Shown here: positions 14,959 to 24,222 of the stretch, one piece after another
Position numbering within the stretch: the first letter of the stretch is position 1
How the letters are laid out: every line of letters begins with the position of its first letter
DNA from: Bacteroides sp.
Lineage (GTDB): Bacteria; Bacteroidota; Bacteroidia; Bacteroidales; Muribaculaceae
DNA length: 42,448 bases
Assembly (NCBI GenBank): GCA_014802335.1
Contig: JAAVCL010000030.1
Location: 1-42,448 of the forward strand
Direction: 5' to 3'
Notes under the pieces: generated by a model
Databases searched by the model: none
Told to the model about the DNA's origin: nothing
What the model saw: only the letters and a program-made list of their open reading frames with translations
Program-made: the position numbers and the translations under genes

Positions 14959-16434
14959 ATGAAAGATAATTCACTCGTAATATACAACACCCTGACCCGG
15001 ACCAAGCAGGCTTTCACGCCTCTGGAGCCGGGTCATGTCGGAATGTACGTATGCGGCCCGACAGTGTATGGCGATGCTCACATCGGCCATGCGCGCCCGG
15101 GAATAACATTCGATGTGCTTTTCCGCTATCTTCGCTGGCTTGGTTATAAGGTGCGCTATGTGCGCAACATTACCGATGTGGGCCATCTGGAGCACGATGC
15201 CGACGAAGGTGAAGACAAAGTGGCTAAGAAAGCCCGCCTCGAGCAACTTGAGCCAATGGAAGTGGTGCAGCACTATCTCAATAATTATCACCGGGATATG
15301 GCCGCGCTCAATGTTCTTCCTCCTTCCATTGAACCCCACGCTTCGGGACATATCATCGAACAGATTGAATATATCAAGAAAATTCTGGAGGCCGGCTATG
15401 CTTATGAAAGTTGCGGCTCGGTCTATTTCGATGTGGCCAAGTTTAATAAAGACCATAACTACGGCAAGTTATCGGGGCGAAACATTGACGACCTGCTGAA
15501 CACTACCCGCGAGCTCGACGGGCAGCACGAGAAACGCAACCCGCTGGATTTCGCCTTGTGGAAAAAGGCCTCGCCCGAACATATAATGCATTGGCCTTCC
15601 CCTTGGAGCGAGGGATTCCCCGGGTGGCACCTGGAGTGTTCCACAATGGGCCGCAAATATCTGGGCGATGTGTTTGATATTCACGGCGGCGGAATGGACC
15701 TCATGTTCCCTCATCACGAATGTGAAATTGCACAAAGCGTGGCTGCACAGGGACATGATGCGGTGAGATATTGGATGCACAACAACATGATTACCATCGA
15801 CGGCAAAAAGATGGGTAAAAGTTATGGCAACTTCATAACTTTACAACAATTCTTCAATGGTGATCATCCTAAACTGGAGCAACCTTACAGCCCGATGGTG
15901 ATAAGATTCTTCATTCTGCAGGCTCAGTACAGAAGCACCATCGACTTTTCCAACGAAGCTCTGCAAGCGTCGGAAAAAGCACTGCAGAAACTCCAGGATG
16001 CCTATTCGCGACTCAACAACCTGAAACCGGCGGAAAAATCAGACGTCGTTCTCCCCGATTTCATGGCAATGTGTCAAGCTGCATTAGATGATGATCTTAA
16101 CACCCCGATGGTGATCGCTCACCTTTTCGAGGCAGCAAAAATAATCAATTCGGCCGCCGACGGAAAGACCGCACTCACCTCCGGGCAGATTGAATCCCTG
16201 AGAAATCTTTTCGACACAATGCTCGATGAAATTCTCGGTATCCGACTCGGTTCATCGGGCTCGGAGATGGATCTGTCACCCTACGAAGGGGCCGTGGATC
16301 TGCTGATGGACATCCGCGCGAATGCAAAACAAAACAAAGATTGGACCACTTCCGACCTTATACGCGACAAACTTGCCGAACTCGGCTTCAATGTGAAAGA
16401 CACGAAGAACGGAGTGGAATGGTCGCTTAAGTAA
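14959..16434 (+). CDS. cysS: Cysteinyl-tRNA synthetase
   Basis: This 491-residue class I synthetase charges tRNA-Cys. The zinc-site cysteine of [19 protein letters not shown] with the HIGH motif is near residues 30-42, followed by the [19 protein letters not shown] block. [15 protein letters not shown] and [15 protein letters not shown] provide the other zinc ligands. The KMSKS loop is present as KKMGKSYGN, with Gly in place of the first Ser. The C-terminal DALR/anticodon domain is complete, so the length is typical. It is the last gene of the plus-strand unit and ends at a bidirectional terminator. Confidence 0.97.
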   Translation: MKDNSLVIYNTLTRTKQAFTPLEPGHVGMYVCGPTVYGDAHIGHARPGITFDVLFRYLRWLGYKVRYVRNITDVGHLEHDADEGEDKVAKKARLEQLEPMEVVQHYLNNYHRDMAALNVLPPSIEPHASGHIIEQIEYIKKILEAGYAYESCGSVYFDVAKFNKDHNYGKLSGRNIDDLLNTTRELDGQHEKRNPLDFALWKKASPEHIMHWPSPWSEGFPGWHLECSTMGRKYLGDVFDIHGGGMDLMFPHHECEIAQSVAAQGHDAVRYWMHNNMITIDGKKMGKSYGNFITLQQFFNGDHPKLEQPYSPMVIRFFILQAQYRSTIDFSNEALQASEKALQKLQDAYSRLNNLKPAEKSDVVLPDFMAMCQAALDDDLNTPMVIAHLFEAAKIINSAADGKTALTSGQIESLRNLFDTMLDEILGIRLGSSGSEMDLSPYEGAVDLLMDIRANAKQNKDWTTSDLIRDKLAELGFNVKDTKNGVEWSLK

Positions 16435-16459
16435 GCCCCCACAAAGACTTCTTCAATAA

Positions 16460-16503
16460 AAATAAATGAGAGCTGCGATCATTGCGGCTCTCATTTATTT
16501 ATT
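16460..16503. terminator. Bidirectional terminator between cysS and ispG
   Basis: A 14-bp stem (AAATAAATGAGAGC with GCTCTCATTTATTT, 16460-16473 and 16487-16500) with flanking A and T runs serves both convergent genes. Confidence 0.8.
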
Positions 16504-16572
16504 TCAGGACTTGCGGATGCAAAAATGCAAGTGTTACCCTTGGCGCAGATTGGCACGAACATGATTCATATA

Positions 16573-18105
16573 TCAGGCCTGTGATTGCTTGAAATCGCTT
16601 TTTATGAGTTCAATCAATGCAGGCAGAGCCTCCGCAGTGGGTATATTTTTAGTAATGAGCTGCTTGCCGCGATAGATGCTGACACGCCCGGGGCCGGCTC
16701 CGACATAACCATAATCGGCATCCGCCATTTCTCCGGGACCATTCACAATACACCCCATAACTCCTATTTTCAGACCCTCGATTCCAAGTTTCCCGACTTC
16801 TTTTTTCACCTCGGCAAGTGCTGATTGAAGATCAAAAAGCGTGCGGCCACATCCGGGGCAGGCAATATACTCGGTCTTATAAAACTTAAGACGGGCGGCC
16901 TGCAGTATGTCGGAAGCAAGCCGGCTAAGTGTGGCCTCATCAAAATTCGGATCTTTCACCTTTATGTCTGAACCATATCCGCTCAGAAGCAACGCACCGA
17001 AGTCGGCCCCTGCCCGAACCCGCAACTCGTCAAGGTCGGTGCAATTATAATTTATTATCAATCGCACGGGGTTCTTATAGCCACTTGCCACAAATTTATC
17101 AATATCTGCCGCTAACTGACCGATCATCGCCGGGTTGTCGATTTCAAAATCACGATATTCCAAGCTTGGGTCAGCTATTTCACGTTGCGAAACCGAAACA
17201 GGGGCTTTTGGCTTTTCAACTTCGGGAGCCGCGGCACGTTGCCCCACGTGCTGACGAAGCAAGCGGGCAACCGGAATTTCATTCTCAGGAGGCTCGGATA
17301 GCGACACTCGTATTGTATCGCCAATACCCTCATGAAGCAAAGCCCCGATACCGACAGCACTTTTTATACGGCCATCTTCGGCGTCGCCGGCTTCGGTCAC
17401 TCCGAGATGCAGAGGGAAATCCATGCCGGCCTTCTCCATTTCTTTCACCAGAAGCCTCACGGTCTCAACCATCACCACTGTGTTGGAAGCCTTAATGGAA
17501 ATGATAATGTCTTTAAATTTTTCCTCTTCGGCAATGCGCAAAAACTCCATTACCGATTCCACCATGCCCGCCGGCGTATCGCCATATCGACTCATGATGC
17601 GATCGGAGAGAGAACCGTGATTCACACCGAGCCGCACCGCCGTGTTGTTTTCTCGACACAATTTTAGAAACGGCACAAAACTTGCGCGGATTCTCTCAAT
17701 TTCCGCCGCATATTCTTCATCTGTAAACTCAAGAGACCTGAACGTTCTTGCGGCATCCACAAAATTACCCGGATTAATGCGCACCTTATCTGCCGTGCGT
17801 GCTGCTTCAAATGCAGCCTTCGGATTGAAATGCACATCGGCCGAAAGAGGAAGAGCACTACCCTCCCCCCGGATTATTTCTTTAATCGGAGCGAGATTGG
17901 CCGCTTCGCGGACACCCTGGGTGGTGAGACGCACAAGTTCGCCTCCGGCGGCGGCAATGCGGAGAGCCTGCGCAGCCGAGCCCTCAGTATCGAGTGTTGA
18001 TGTGTTGGTCATCGACTGGATCACGATTGGATTGTCACCCCCAATCACTATATCTCCAACTTTTACCGGATGTGACACCCGACGTTCATAATTATACTTA
18101 AACAT
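16573..18105 (-). CDS. ispG: 4-hydroxy-3-methylbut-2-enyl diphosphate synthase IspG (GcpE), inserted-domain form
   Basis: This 510-residue Fe-S enzyme converts MEcPP to HMBPP in the MEP isoprenoid pathway. The N-terminal TIM barrel shows IQSMTNTSTLDTEGS and RLGVNHGSLSDRIMSRYGDTP. The C-terminal reductase domain holds the 4Fe-4S ligands Cys416, Cys419 (CPGCGRT) and Cys452, with Glu459 in GCIVNGPGE. E. coli IspG has about 372 residues and plant/Chlorobium-type forms over 600; here an insert of about 130 residues (roughly 275-405) separates barrel and Fe-S domain, so this looks like a shortened three-domain enzyme. The start MFKYNYERRVSHPVKVGD is standard. A structured repeat element lies just upstream. 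Confidence 0.95.
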   Translation of the reverse strand: MFKYNYERRVSHPVKVGDIVIGGDNPIVIQSMTNTSTLDTEGSAAQALRIAAAGGELVRLTTQGVREAANLAPIKEIIRGEGSALPLSADVHFNPKAAFEAARTADKVRINPGNFVDAARTFRSLEFTDEEYAAEIERIRASFVPFLKLCRENNTAVRLGVNHGSLSDRIMSRYGDTPAGMVESVMEFLRIAEEEKFKDIIISIKASNTVVMVETVRLLVKEMEKAGMDFPLHLGVTEAGDAEDGRIKSAVGIGALLHEGIGDTIRVSLSEPPENEIPVARLLRQHVGQRAAAPEVEKPKAPVSVSQREIADPSLEYRDFEIDNPAMIGQLAADIDKFVASGYKNPVRLIINYNCTDLDELRVRAGADFGALLLSGYGSDIKVKDPNFDEATLSRLASDILQAARLKFYKTEYIACPGCGRTLFDLQSALAEVKKEVGKLGIEGLKIGVMGCIVNGPGEMADADYGYVGAGPGRVSIYRGKQLITKNIPTAEALPALIELIKSDFKQSQA

Positions 18106-18156
18106 TGATTATCAAGAAATTCGTAATTGTTAGGTTGATAAGTAGCTCTTAGAAAT

Positions 18157-18352
18157 TAAGTAGCTACGAATAATTAAACGATATATGTTAAACAAAGTAA
18201 TTTGGAATATCTTGAACGCTAAAACTCGTTCTTTTTGGCATATTTTGCTTTGTCATTCAGTCGCATACGAAAGTATGCTCCTTCATTCCGCAGCAAAATA
18301 TGCTCAAAAATAACTTCGTTTTATCTGTTCATTAATTATTCGTAGCTACTTA
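18157..18352. repeat. Structured repeat element with 21-bp perfect terminal inverted repeats (copy 1)
   Basis: The ends 18157-18177 and 18332-18352 are exact inverted copies (TAAGTAGCTACGAATAATTA plus one base). Inside, GCATATTTTGCT (18238-18249) pairs with its complement at 18292-18303, and a nested hairpin GCATAC-GAAA-GTATGC occupies 18263-18278. Read on the minus strand, the inner stem is flanked by GAAGGA on the 5' side and GACTGAATGA on the 3' side, the same internal-loop sequence found at 26090-26125 and 42394-42427. It fills most of the 252-bp gap between ispG and the PAP2-like gene. Confidence 0.8.
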
Positions 18353-18357
18353 GCAAA

Positions 18358-19215
18358 TTAAAGCATATCGAGAGATGACCCGGCAAAGAGCATCATGCAC
18401 CACACACAGCCAAATCCCACCGCATACCCGGCCAGAACCTGCCACACCGTGTGACGGCCGAGCCAAACACGCGCCGAGCCAAGCAATCCGGCAACGGCAA
18501 TGCTTATCAACAGCCAGGTCTGGACTCCGGGAATAGTGTAATCGTAGATGAGCAGATGAGCCAAAAGGGCCACAATCCCTGCAATTCCGGCTGCATGCAC
18601 CGAAATTTTCCACCACCGGTTGATAATCACTTCGACTATTCCGGCGGCGGCTCCACCCATATAGAACATAACAAGCCATTGCGGGGCGCCTTTAAATCCA
18701 AGGAATAACGCTGTGCCTATCAGACAAACGATGCATATCACGTATGGCAGAAAACGCTCTTTCTGATTATTAAGTCCGACATCGTTGACGGCCCCCAGCT
18801 TTTTGAGCAGCAACACAAGCAACGAGGGTATCGCCACATTTATCCCGAAGACGATCAGAACATACACCATGCGCGGAACAAAGGCCGTAAAGGAAAGAAT
18901 GGTATAACTGAAAGCAATAAGAGCCGCATAAACCGGCATTAACAATGGCACAAAAACCCACGACAGCAGGTGGGAAAATCCTGTAACAATTGTTTCGGCC
19001 TCCGAAGGTGGAAGATCGGGTTCCTGCGTCTCAGAAATGCCGCCCGATGGGTTTGTCTCCTTTGCGGGCTCTTCTTCTGCAGGCACGGAATTATTGTCTG
19101 CATCCGGAGAGTCGCTTTCATTCGATGCCCGGTCGGCCATACGTTCGGATGCCGGCATATATTCCCTTTCATCGATAGATGACTTGGGATAATATGACGA
19201 TGTGTCAAGTTTCAT
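18358..19215 (-). CDS. PAP2-superfamily-like inner-membrane protein
   Basis: From the ATG at 19215 this is a 285-residue protein. The first ~75 residues are a hydrophilic, acidic Ser/Glu/Pro-rich segment, followed by about seven hydrophobic helices. Remnants of the phosphatidic-acid-phosphatase signature are visible: NQKERFLPY for motif 1, KISVHAAG for the SxxH motif 2 and ARVWLGRHTVWQ for motif 3. The final catalytic Asp of motif 3 is Gln here and motif 2 lacks PSG. It may therefore be a divergent or inactive lipid phosphatase-like protein. The pseudouridine synthase gene ends two bases upstream of the ATG, indicating co-translation. Confidence 0.7.
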   Translation of the reverse strand: MKLDTSSYYPKSSIDEREYMPASERMADRASNESDSPDADNNSVPAEEEPAKETNPSGGISETQEPDLPPSEAETIVTGFSHLLSWVFVPLLMPVYAALIAFSYTILSFTAFVPRMVYVLIVFGINVAIPSLLVLLLKKLGAVNDVGLNNQKERFLPYVICIVCLIGTALFLGFKGAPQWLVMFYMGGAAAGIVEVIINRWWKISVHAAGIAGIVALLAHLLIYDYTIPGVQTWLLISIAVAGLLGSARVWLGRHTVWQVLAGYAVGFGCVWCMMLFAGSSLDML

Positions 19216-19217
19216 AA

Positions 19218-20147
19218 TCAATATTTTTTACGTCCGCGAATCACACCGGAAAATTCTCGTGGCACGGGCGATTGGAAATTCATGTCTTTCTTTGTGATGG
19301 GATGGGCAAAACGGAGAGTCTGCGCGTGCAATGCCAGACGGTGGATCGGGCTGGTCTGAGCCCCATATTTACGGTCGCCGGCAATGGGATGTCCCATATC
19401 GGCTGCATGAACCCTGATCTGGTTCTTACGCCCGGTGTCGAGCGAAAAATGAGCTAATGTATAGCCGTTGCCCCGCCCCATCACTTCGTAATGTGTCACT
19501 GCAATGCGCCCTTCTCCGGGAACATCGGTGGAATAAACCACATATTGCGAATTTTCCGTGAGGCGACTTTTTACGAAACCTTTGTCTTGCTCAAGATAAC
19601 CCTCAAGCAAAGCAACGTAAAGACGTTCGAGAATGATATTGTTCCAGTTATGTCTGAGAACTTCGTGGGCTTTTTCCGATTTGGCAAACATCATCAGCCC
19701 CGTGGTGTGACGGTCGAGTCGATGCACCACCCAAAGTTTATTGCGGGGGTCGACATTCTTAACGTATGCGCGCATTATGTCGTAGGCATTTTCTTCTTTC
19801 TTTTTGCTTGCGGTGCCCACCGAAAGCATCCCGTAACCCTTGTTAATCACCATCACGTCGTCATCTTCATAAATAAGGTCGATGCGCGGATGACTGAAAA
19901 CCGGGAAGGGGCGCGAAAGGTTAAGGGCAACCTCGGCCCCGGGCAATACCGGAACGTCGAACGTGCGGCCCACAACTCCGTTTACCATCAGATGCCCGTA
20001 ACGAAGCCATCTTTTCACATCGTTACGCTTGGCATCGGGCATGGCTTCGATTATGAAATCCATCAGCCGTTTTTCAGTTTCAGTTTCGTTACGGAAATTG
20101 AGTATCCGGTCTTCTTTGAAAATATTTTTATTTTTTCTGCTATCCAT
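19218..20147 (-). CDS. RluA family pseudouridine synthase with S4 domain
   Basis: This 309-residue protein isomerises uridine to pseudouridine in rRNA or tRNA. Residues about 15-75 form an S4 RNA-binding domain (RLMDFIIEAMPDAKRNDVKRW, LMVNG). The catalytic core contains LWVVHRLDRHTTGLMMFAKS with the active-site aspartate in the HRLD motif, and later GRKNQIRVHAADMGHPIAGD, which is diagnostic for the RluA/RluD branch. The domain order matches RluD more than RluA, but the target base cannot be assigned from sequence. Transcription runs into the PAP2-like gene with a 2-bp gap. Confidence 0.92.
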   Translation of the reverse strand: MDSRKNKNIFKEDRILNFRNETETEKRLMDFIIEAMPDAKRNDVKRWLRYGHLMVNGVVGRTFDVPVLPGAEVALNLSRPFPVFSHPRIDLIYEDDDVMVINKGYGMLSVGTASKKKEENAYDIMRAYVKNVDPRNKLWVVHRLDRHTTGLMMFAKSEKAHEVLRHNWNNIILERLYVALLEGYLEQDKGFVKSRLTENSQYVVYSTDVPGEGRIAVTHYEVMGRGNGYTLAHFSLDTGRKNQIRVHAADMGHPIAGDRKYGAQTSPIHRLALHAQTLRFAHPITKKDMNFQSPVPREFSGVIRGRKKY

Positions 20148-20211
20148 ATAAGATGCGCAATTATTTTATCATTATTACAGCAGCTGTTAAAACTGAAAAT
20201 CTACTTATACG

Positions 20212-20247
20212 TTAAATTTTAACATCTACTTAAATTTTAACATCTAC
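20212..20247. repeat. Two perfect tandem copies of an 18-bp AT-rich unit
   Basis: TTAAATTTTAACATCTAC occurs at 20212-20229 and again directly at 20230-20247, in the 113-bp gap between DUF2851 and the pseudouridine synthase. Confidence 0.8.
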
Positions 20248-20260
20248 TAAAATAAAATGT

Positions 20261-21622
20261 TTAGTTCTCTTGATTGATGCACCCTTCTTCCTGAGGCTCG
20301 CGCAGCATATTTTCCCGGGGTTCGCGCAGCAGACGGTCGGACGCATCCGACATTTCCCGCAGCAGTGCGTGTCCGAACCTGCATTTCAAGCAATGTCCGT
20401 TATCGCAATATTCCTTTCTGAGCTGCAACAGCGCCTGCGAGTCGACGGCAGAGACACAAGAAATACCGGCATTGCGCCATTGCCTTATATAAGTGTTGTT
20501 TTCAGCTTCAGTGTCGCGCCAGATATCAAGACCGCGTTCAGCCAAGTCGGGATCGCAGTGGGAAGCACCGTAGGCATAAAGCATCGGGGCCACGAAATTA
20601 ATTAATAGAAGTTGCAGGTTGGAGGATGACAGTGCGGAAAGCCCCGTCGTCAAGATCGGTTTTCCGAAATCAAAATGAGACGCCCAATATCCTTCCATTT
20701 TGAAATCGAAAAGTGAATCTACCGAGTCTTGAGTCCCGTCATAGTCCAATATACGTGCCATCATCCCGAATCCTCCTTTTAATGCCAAAGCCAGCAAAGC
20801 GAGTCGACGGGTGGGAAAATTCATGGGCCTGGTTCTGTTGTATTTCCATATATCCTGACGCAAAGGACGCAATCCATATTTCCGGCTCAGGAAATAGTAT
20901 TCCCGGCATAAATTCTGATAATACTGGTCGAGAATAAACTTTGACACATCAAGCATCCCGGCCTGACCGAAAATCAACGCCTCCAATTGAAACAGATTGT
21001 CGGAATGTTTAGCCAGAACCTGCAAAGGGATTGATCGCGCCAACATCTCCATTGGCAAGCTGTTAAGTGAAAAGCCCAGAGAGCGGGCAAAGGTGATGAA
21101 ACAAGCACGTTGCCAATCGCCGTTCGATTGCTTCACTTCGTCAAGAATCCGACCCGCCTTCTGCTGGATTCTTTCCACTGCAAGAGAATCTATCCAGGAA
21201 GTAAGAGTGAGCGGTGGGAGCCGCCATAATTCCGCCTCACATTTTACACACCTTATATTATCGGCCAGCCTGCCATACAGGCGTTGAAAGCTCTCCGGAA
21301 TCTGATATGCAACCTGCGGAATCAGACCTCCGCAACCATCGGGAATATACTTGTCGCTGATTGCAACAAAGTGCAGAATCACGTTTGAATATGCCGGGTC
21401 GGTGTGATGATTATGTGCAAACCAATCTGAAGCTTTTACATGCACTTCGACATTTCCGGCCATGTCGTCACCCCCTATAATAAGACGGGCTCCTGAAAAA
21501 TCGGGGCCTGAATCCGAGTTGTGCAGGCCGGTGGAAATAACTTTTACCGCGCGGCCATCGGTGGTGGCTAACTCCTTTGGCAACAACCTGTATTTCCAAA
21601 TATACTGATAAAGCTTTTCCAT
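20261..21622 (-). CDS. DUF2851 family protein
   Basis: This 453-residue protein belongs to DUF2851, found mainly in Bacteroidetes and without a known function. The N-terminal block is clear: MEKLYQYIWKYRLLPKEL, then LHNSDSGPDFSGARLIIGG and GNVEVHVKASDW. The conserved acidic and His residues of this part (GPDF, GNVEVH, HHTDPAYSNVILHF) resemble a metal-dependent nuclease-like core, but that is inference. The C-terminal part has a CDNGHCLKCRFGHALL cysteine cluster that could bind zinc. There is no signal peptide. Its start at 21622 is followed upstream by a 640-bp intergenic region. Confidence 0.88.
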   Translation of the reverse strand: MEKLYQYIWKYRLLPKELATTDGRAVKVISTGLHNSDSGPDFSGARLIIGGDDMAGNVEVHVKASDWFAHNHHTDPAYSNVILHFVAISDKYIPDGCGGLIPQVAYQIPESFQRLYGRLADNIRCVKCEAELWRLPPLTLTSWIDSLAVERIQQKAGRILDEVKQSNGDWQRACFITFARSLGFSLNSLPMEMLARSIPLQVLAKHSDNLFQLEALIFGQAGMLDVSKFILDQYYQNLCREYYFLSRKYGLRPLRQDIWKYNRTRPMNFPTRRLALLALALKGGFGMMARILDYDGTQDSVDSLFDFKMEGYWASHFDFGKPILTTGLSALSSSNLQLLLINFVAPMLYAYGASHCDPDLAERGLDIWRDTEAENNTYIRQWRNAGISCVSAVDSQALLQLRKEYCDNGHCLKCRFGHALLREMSDASDRLLREPRENMLREPQEEGCINQEN

Positions 21623-21681
21623 TTCTTGGCCCCGTTTCCTATATTTCTACAAATATAACAATTTTTAAGGAATGTGTAATG

Positions 21682-21789
21682 AGGTCGTTTAAACTTTTTA
21701 CGAAGTCGGGGTTTGTCAATACGTTAGATTTTGCCGACAACGCACCGACATGGCGCGCCACAAGGCGGTCAATTCCTTTTGTTTAGACC
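21682..21789. repeat. Degenerate copy of the structured repeat element (tentative)
   Basis: The left end GAGGTCGTTTAAACTTTTTA is very close to the ends at 42331 and 32941. The right end near 21782 (TGTTTAGACCTTA) is a shortened inverted counterpart. A GC-rich centre (CCGACATGGCGCGCCACAAG) is present, but the conserved internal loop is not clearly seen. The rest of the 21623-22262 gap holds the leader-like RNA at 21920-22002 and nothing else I can name. Confidence 0.4.
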
Positions 21790-21919
21790 TTATTTACACC
21801 CTGTTTACTCATAGACTTTCAAGCCAACGGAACAGTTGCGGAAACTATGCACAAGTATTAAAATTTGTTAATTTATCAAGATTGTAAATAAATTATGGTT
21901 TAGTTCTGAATATTTTGTG

Positions 21920-22002
21920 TAACTTTACGATGTGTTTTTCATAGTATTAAATTAAGATTAAGGTTACGGTCTATTTCTTTGTGAAAAGAGATAGACTTTT
22001 TT
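21920..22002 (+). ncRNA. Short leader-like RNA with promoter and GTGA-capped terminator (copy A)
   Basis: A -7-like box TAACTTTA (21920-21927) is followed by GTGTTTTTCATAGTATTAAA and AAGGTTA. Then comes a 12-bp hairpin (GTCTATTTCTTT with AAAGAGATAGAC, 21969-21980 and 21985-21996) closed by a GTGA tetraloop and followed by TTTTTT. A second copy with the same 5' sequence and loop but a different stem is at 25755-25831. The transcript would be about 70 nt and ends 260 bp before the rubrerythrin gene, so it may be an attenuated leader or an independent small RNA. Confidence 0.55.
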
Positions 22003-22262
22003 ATTAATACACACAAACCAATTGCGGATTCCGAATGTTTAAACTGATGAGAAAGGTTAATGAATTGAACCGGTCTCGGATTTATTTACCGGAAATTATA
22101 TACTATATTATATACTATGTGACTGTTCAGATCAAGTTTTAGTTATGGGGTTCGGTTTTAAGCAGTTTGATTATGCTATAAAATGAGAATTCTTTCTGCC
22201 TTGGGCTAAAAACAAAATTTGAGCCGTTATCTAACGAAAACACACTTATAAAAATCAATATT

Positions 22263-22856
22263 ATGGCAACACAGAAAAGTCTTGTAGGAACCAAGACACA
22301 AATCAATCTTGCAAATGCTTACGTTTCTGAATCATGTGCATATACCCGATATACCTTCTTCGCACAGGCAGCTCAAAAGGAAATGTATTATCAATATGCA
22401 AATATTTTTAATGAGACAGCAGCCAACGAACTTCATCACGCAAAAATATATTTAAAATTCCTGAACGAAGGAGGTTGCAAAACTGATCCTATTTCAGTAG
22501 ACGCCGGCGTTATCGGCTCAACGCTCGACAATCTGAAAGTAGCAGCCGAGGAAGAACGTGTGGAAGGAGTTGACCAATATATAAAGGCAGCCGAAGTTGC
22601 AGAAGAAGAGGGATTCACCCAGATTGCAAGCCAATTCCGTGCAATTGCAACTATAGAGCAGCATCACCGCGACCGTTTCCTGAAAATGGCAAAACGCATT
22701 GAGGACGGCACCGTATGGAAGAGTGAAGATAATAAGCCCATTAAGTGGCAGTGCCTTGTTTGCGGTTACATTTTCGAGGGTGTTACTCCTCCAGAAAAAT
22801 GCCCCGCATGTCTCCACCCCCAGCAGCATTTCATGCGTGAGGAAGACAACGTGTAA
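22263..22856 (+). CDS. rbr: Rubrerythrin
   Basis: This 197-residue protein is a non-haem diiron peroxidase that reduces hydrogen peroxide in anaerobes. The four-helix ferritin-like domain carries the diiron ligands in SESCAYTRYTFFAQAA, NETAANELHHAKIY and TIEQHHRDRF. The C-terminal rubredoxin-type domain has WQCLVCGYIFEG and CPACLHPQ, the two CxxC pairs holding a single iron. Length and domain order match standard rubrerythrin. It is alone, with a long upstream region containing the leader-like RNA, and converges on the serpin gene through a shared terminator. Confidence 0.97.
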   Translation: MATQKSLVGTKTQINLANAYVSESCAYTRYTFFAQAAQKEMYYQYANIFNETAANELHHAKIYLKFLNEGGCKTDPISVDAGVIGSTLDNLKVAAEEERVEGVDQYIKAAEVAEEEGFTQIASQFRAIATIEQHHRDRFLKMAKRIEDGTVWKSEDNKPIKWQCLVCGYIFEGVTPPEKCPACLHPQQHFMREEDNV

Positions 22857-22885
22857 AAAATTCCAAACTTGTAAGAATAAGAAAA

Positions 22886-22925
22886 CAGGAGCACCTTTCA
22901 TTCCAAAGGCGCTCCTGATTGTTTT
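22886..22925. terminator. Terminator between rubrerythrin and serpin genes
   Basis: CAGGAGC-A-CCTTT (22886-22898) pairs with AAAGG-C-GCTCCTG (22905-22917) with one mismatch, followed by ATTGTTTT. An A-rich stretch on the left lets it work for the convergent gene too. Confidence 0.7.
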
Positions 22926-22928
22926 GTC

Positions 22929-24158
22929 TTAGAATTTAACCACTTTTCCGATATATAGAATTGTGCCTGTTGTAGTCTCGCGTATCATGTAAATAAACGG
23001 ATGACAACAGTTCATAGTGTATTCAAGCCCCGGGTCGGGAGAACTCACTGAAACGCCGCTTATGGTGACTGCCGCAGCCACAGTGCCCTCCTCGTCCACT
23101 TTTATTCTTGCAATCTGGTCTATCTTTCGGATCTTCATAGACTCATTTACCATACCTCTCACCTCTTGCAACTCTAAAGATTGCACACCCATCTCACGGA
23201 GAGTTTCAAGCAGATTAGTGGTTTGATTAATCTCAAACTTAGGAAAATCGAGATTAACCTCAACCTTAATAGCATCGGCAATTGACTTTTCAAGTTCGGT
23301 CCTATCGAACTCCTTCACAAACGTGTAGAAATCCACACTCCATGCGGGGAGCACCACTATCATTTCATAATTGCCGTTACCATAAGGCAGCGAAACGAGT
23401 TGATAATCTTCTGTTTCGTTATAGAGCAGTTTCGATTTCTGACTCATCATGTCAACATGACCTATGGATTTGTCTATATTGTCGAAGCGGGAAACCTTGG
23501 TACTCCGACTGTCAAATTCAGATGCCCATTTTCCTTTGAAGTAATTGGCTGATAGAATGGCCAGATCATTGTCAAAAGAGGAATCGATCATTGACTCGAT
23601 GTTACCGTCCGTCTTCTCTTTAACCCAATTATTTATTTTATCGATTGCTTCCTGAAAATTATAGAATTGCGATACTTCAGCATCAAAATAATCCACAAGT
23701 AAGTTTTGATAATCACTTAAAAGGGTCAGATTTGACTTATAAACACATGCGTTTGCAAAAACACATGTAGTTTTACTATCCACCTCCCGCAGATATTTCA
23801 ACATCACTTTCGCATAGTCATTTATATCTGCAATTGCATTGCCGTTATTTTCATATCCCAACACGCTTTCGAGTTCCTTTCGGACCGTGCCATCATCACC
23901 GTTTGCAACCATCGATAAATTAAGGAACGCAGAAATTGATGACACAACTGTGTTACATTCCTTCTCACTGGCTTGAGCCTTGAAGATATCGAAAGCAAAA
24001 TCATTATTATGCTCAACGACACCTCTTGTCTGCGCATCCAAAGGTATGATAACCATAGGCTCTACTGCCGATTCATTTCCGTCATTGTCATTCTTGTCAC
24101 AGGCAGAAAAAATAAGTCCTGCACCGATCATCATCCACAGTAATTTTTTTAATTTCAT
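22929..24158 (-). CDS. Serpin family lipoprotein protease inhibitor
   Basis: This 409-residue protein has a lipoprotein signal (hydrophobic stretch ending LIFSAC, lipid-modified Cys20 expected) and a full serpin fold. FAFDIFKAQ, SANYFKGKWASEF and the C-terminal HPFIYMIRETTTGTILYIGKV are the classic serpin landmarks. The hinge of the reactive loop is EEGTVAAAVT (356-365), with small residues as required for inhibitory loop insertion. Counting from it puts P1-P1' at about Ser372-Ser373. It is thus probably an inhibitory serpin exposed at the cell envelope, perhaps against host or competitor serine proteases in the gut. Its own promoter lies at 24223-24254. Confidence 0.93.
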   Translation of the reverse strand: MKLKKLLWMMIGAGLIFSACDKNDNDGNESAVEPMVIIPLDAQTRGVVEHNNDFAFDIFKAQASEKECNTVVSSISAFLNLSMVANGDDGTVRKELESVLGYENNGNAIADINDYAKVMLKYLREVDSKTTCVFANACVYKSNLTLLSDYQNLLVDYFDAEVSQFYNFQEAIDKINNWVKEKTDGNIESMIDSSFDNDLAILSANYFKGKWASEFDSRSTKVSRFDNIDKSIGHVDMMSQKSKLLYNETEDYQLVSLPYGNGNYEMIVVLPAWSVDFYTFVKEFDRTELEKSIADAIKVEVNLDFPKFEINQTTNLLETLREMGVQSLELQEVRGMVNESMKIRKIDQIARIKVDEEGTVAAAVTISGVSVSSPDPGLEYTMNCCHPFIYMIRETTTGTILYIGKVVKF

Positions 24159-24222
24159 AATTTAAAGATTAAATATTAAAACAGATTTGTATATATTATT
24201 TTTTATATAATAATTGATAGCG

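Noticed and set aside
16929..17495. 188-codon plus-strand frame opposite ispG
   Set aside because: Composition is Pro/Arg/His-rich as expected for an antisense frame, and ispG is certain here.
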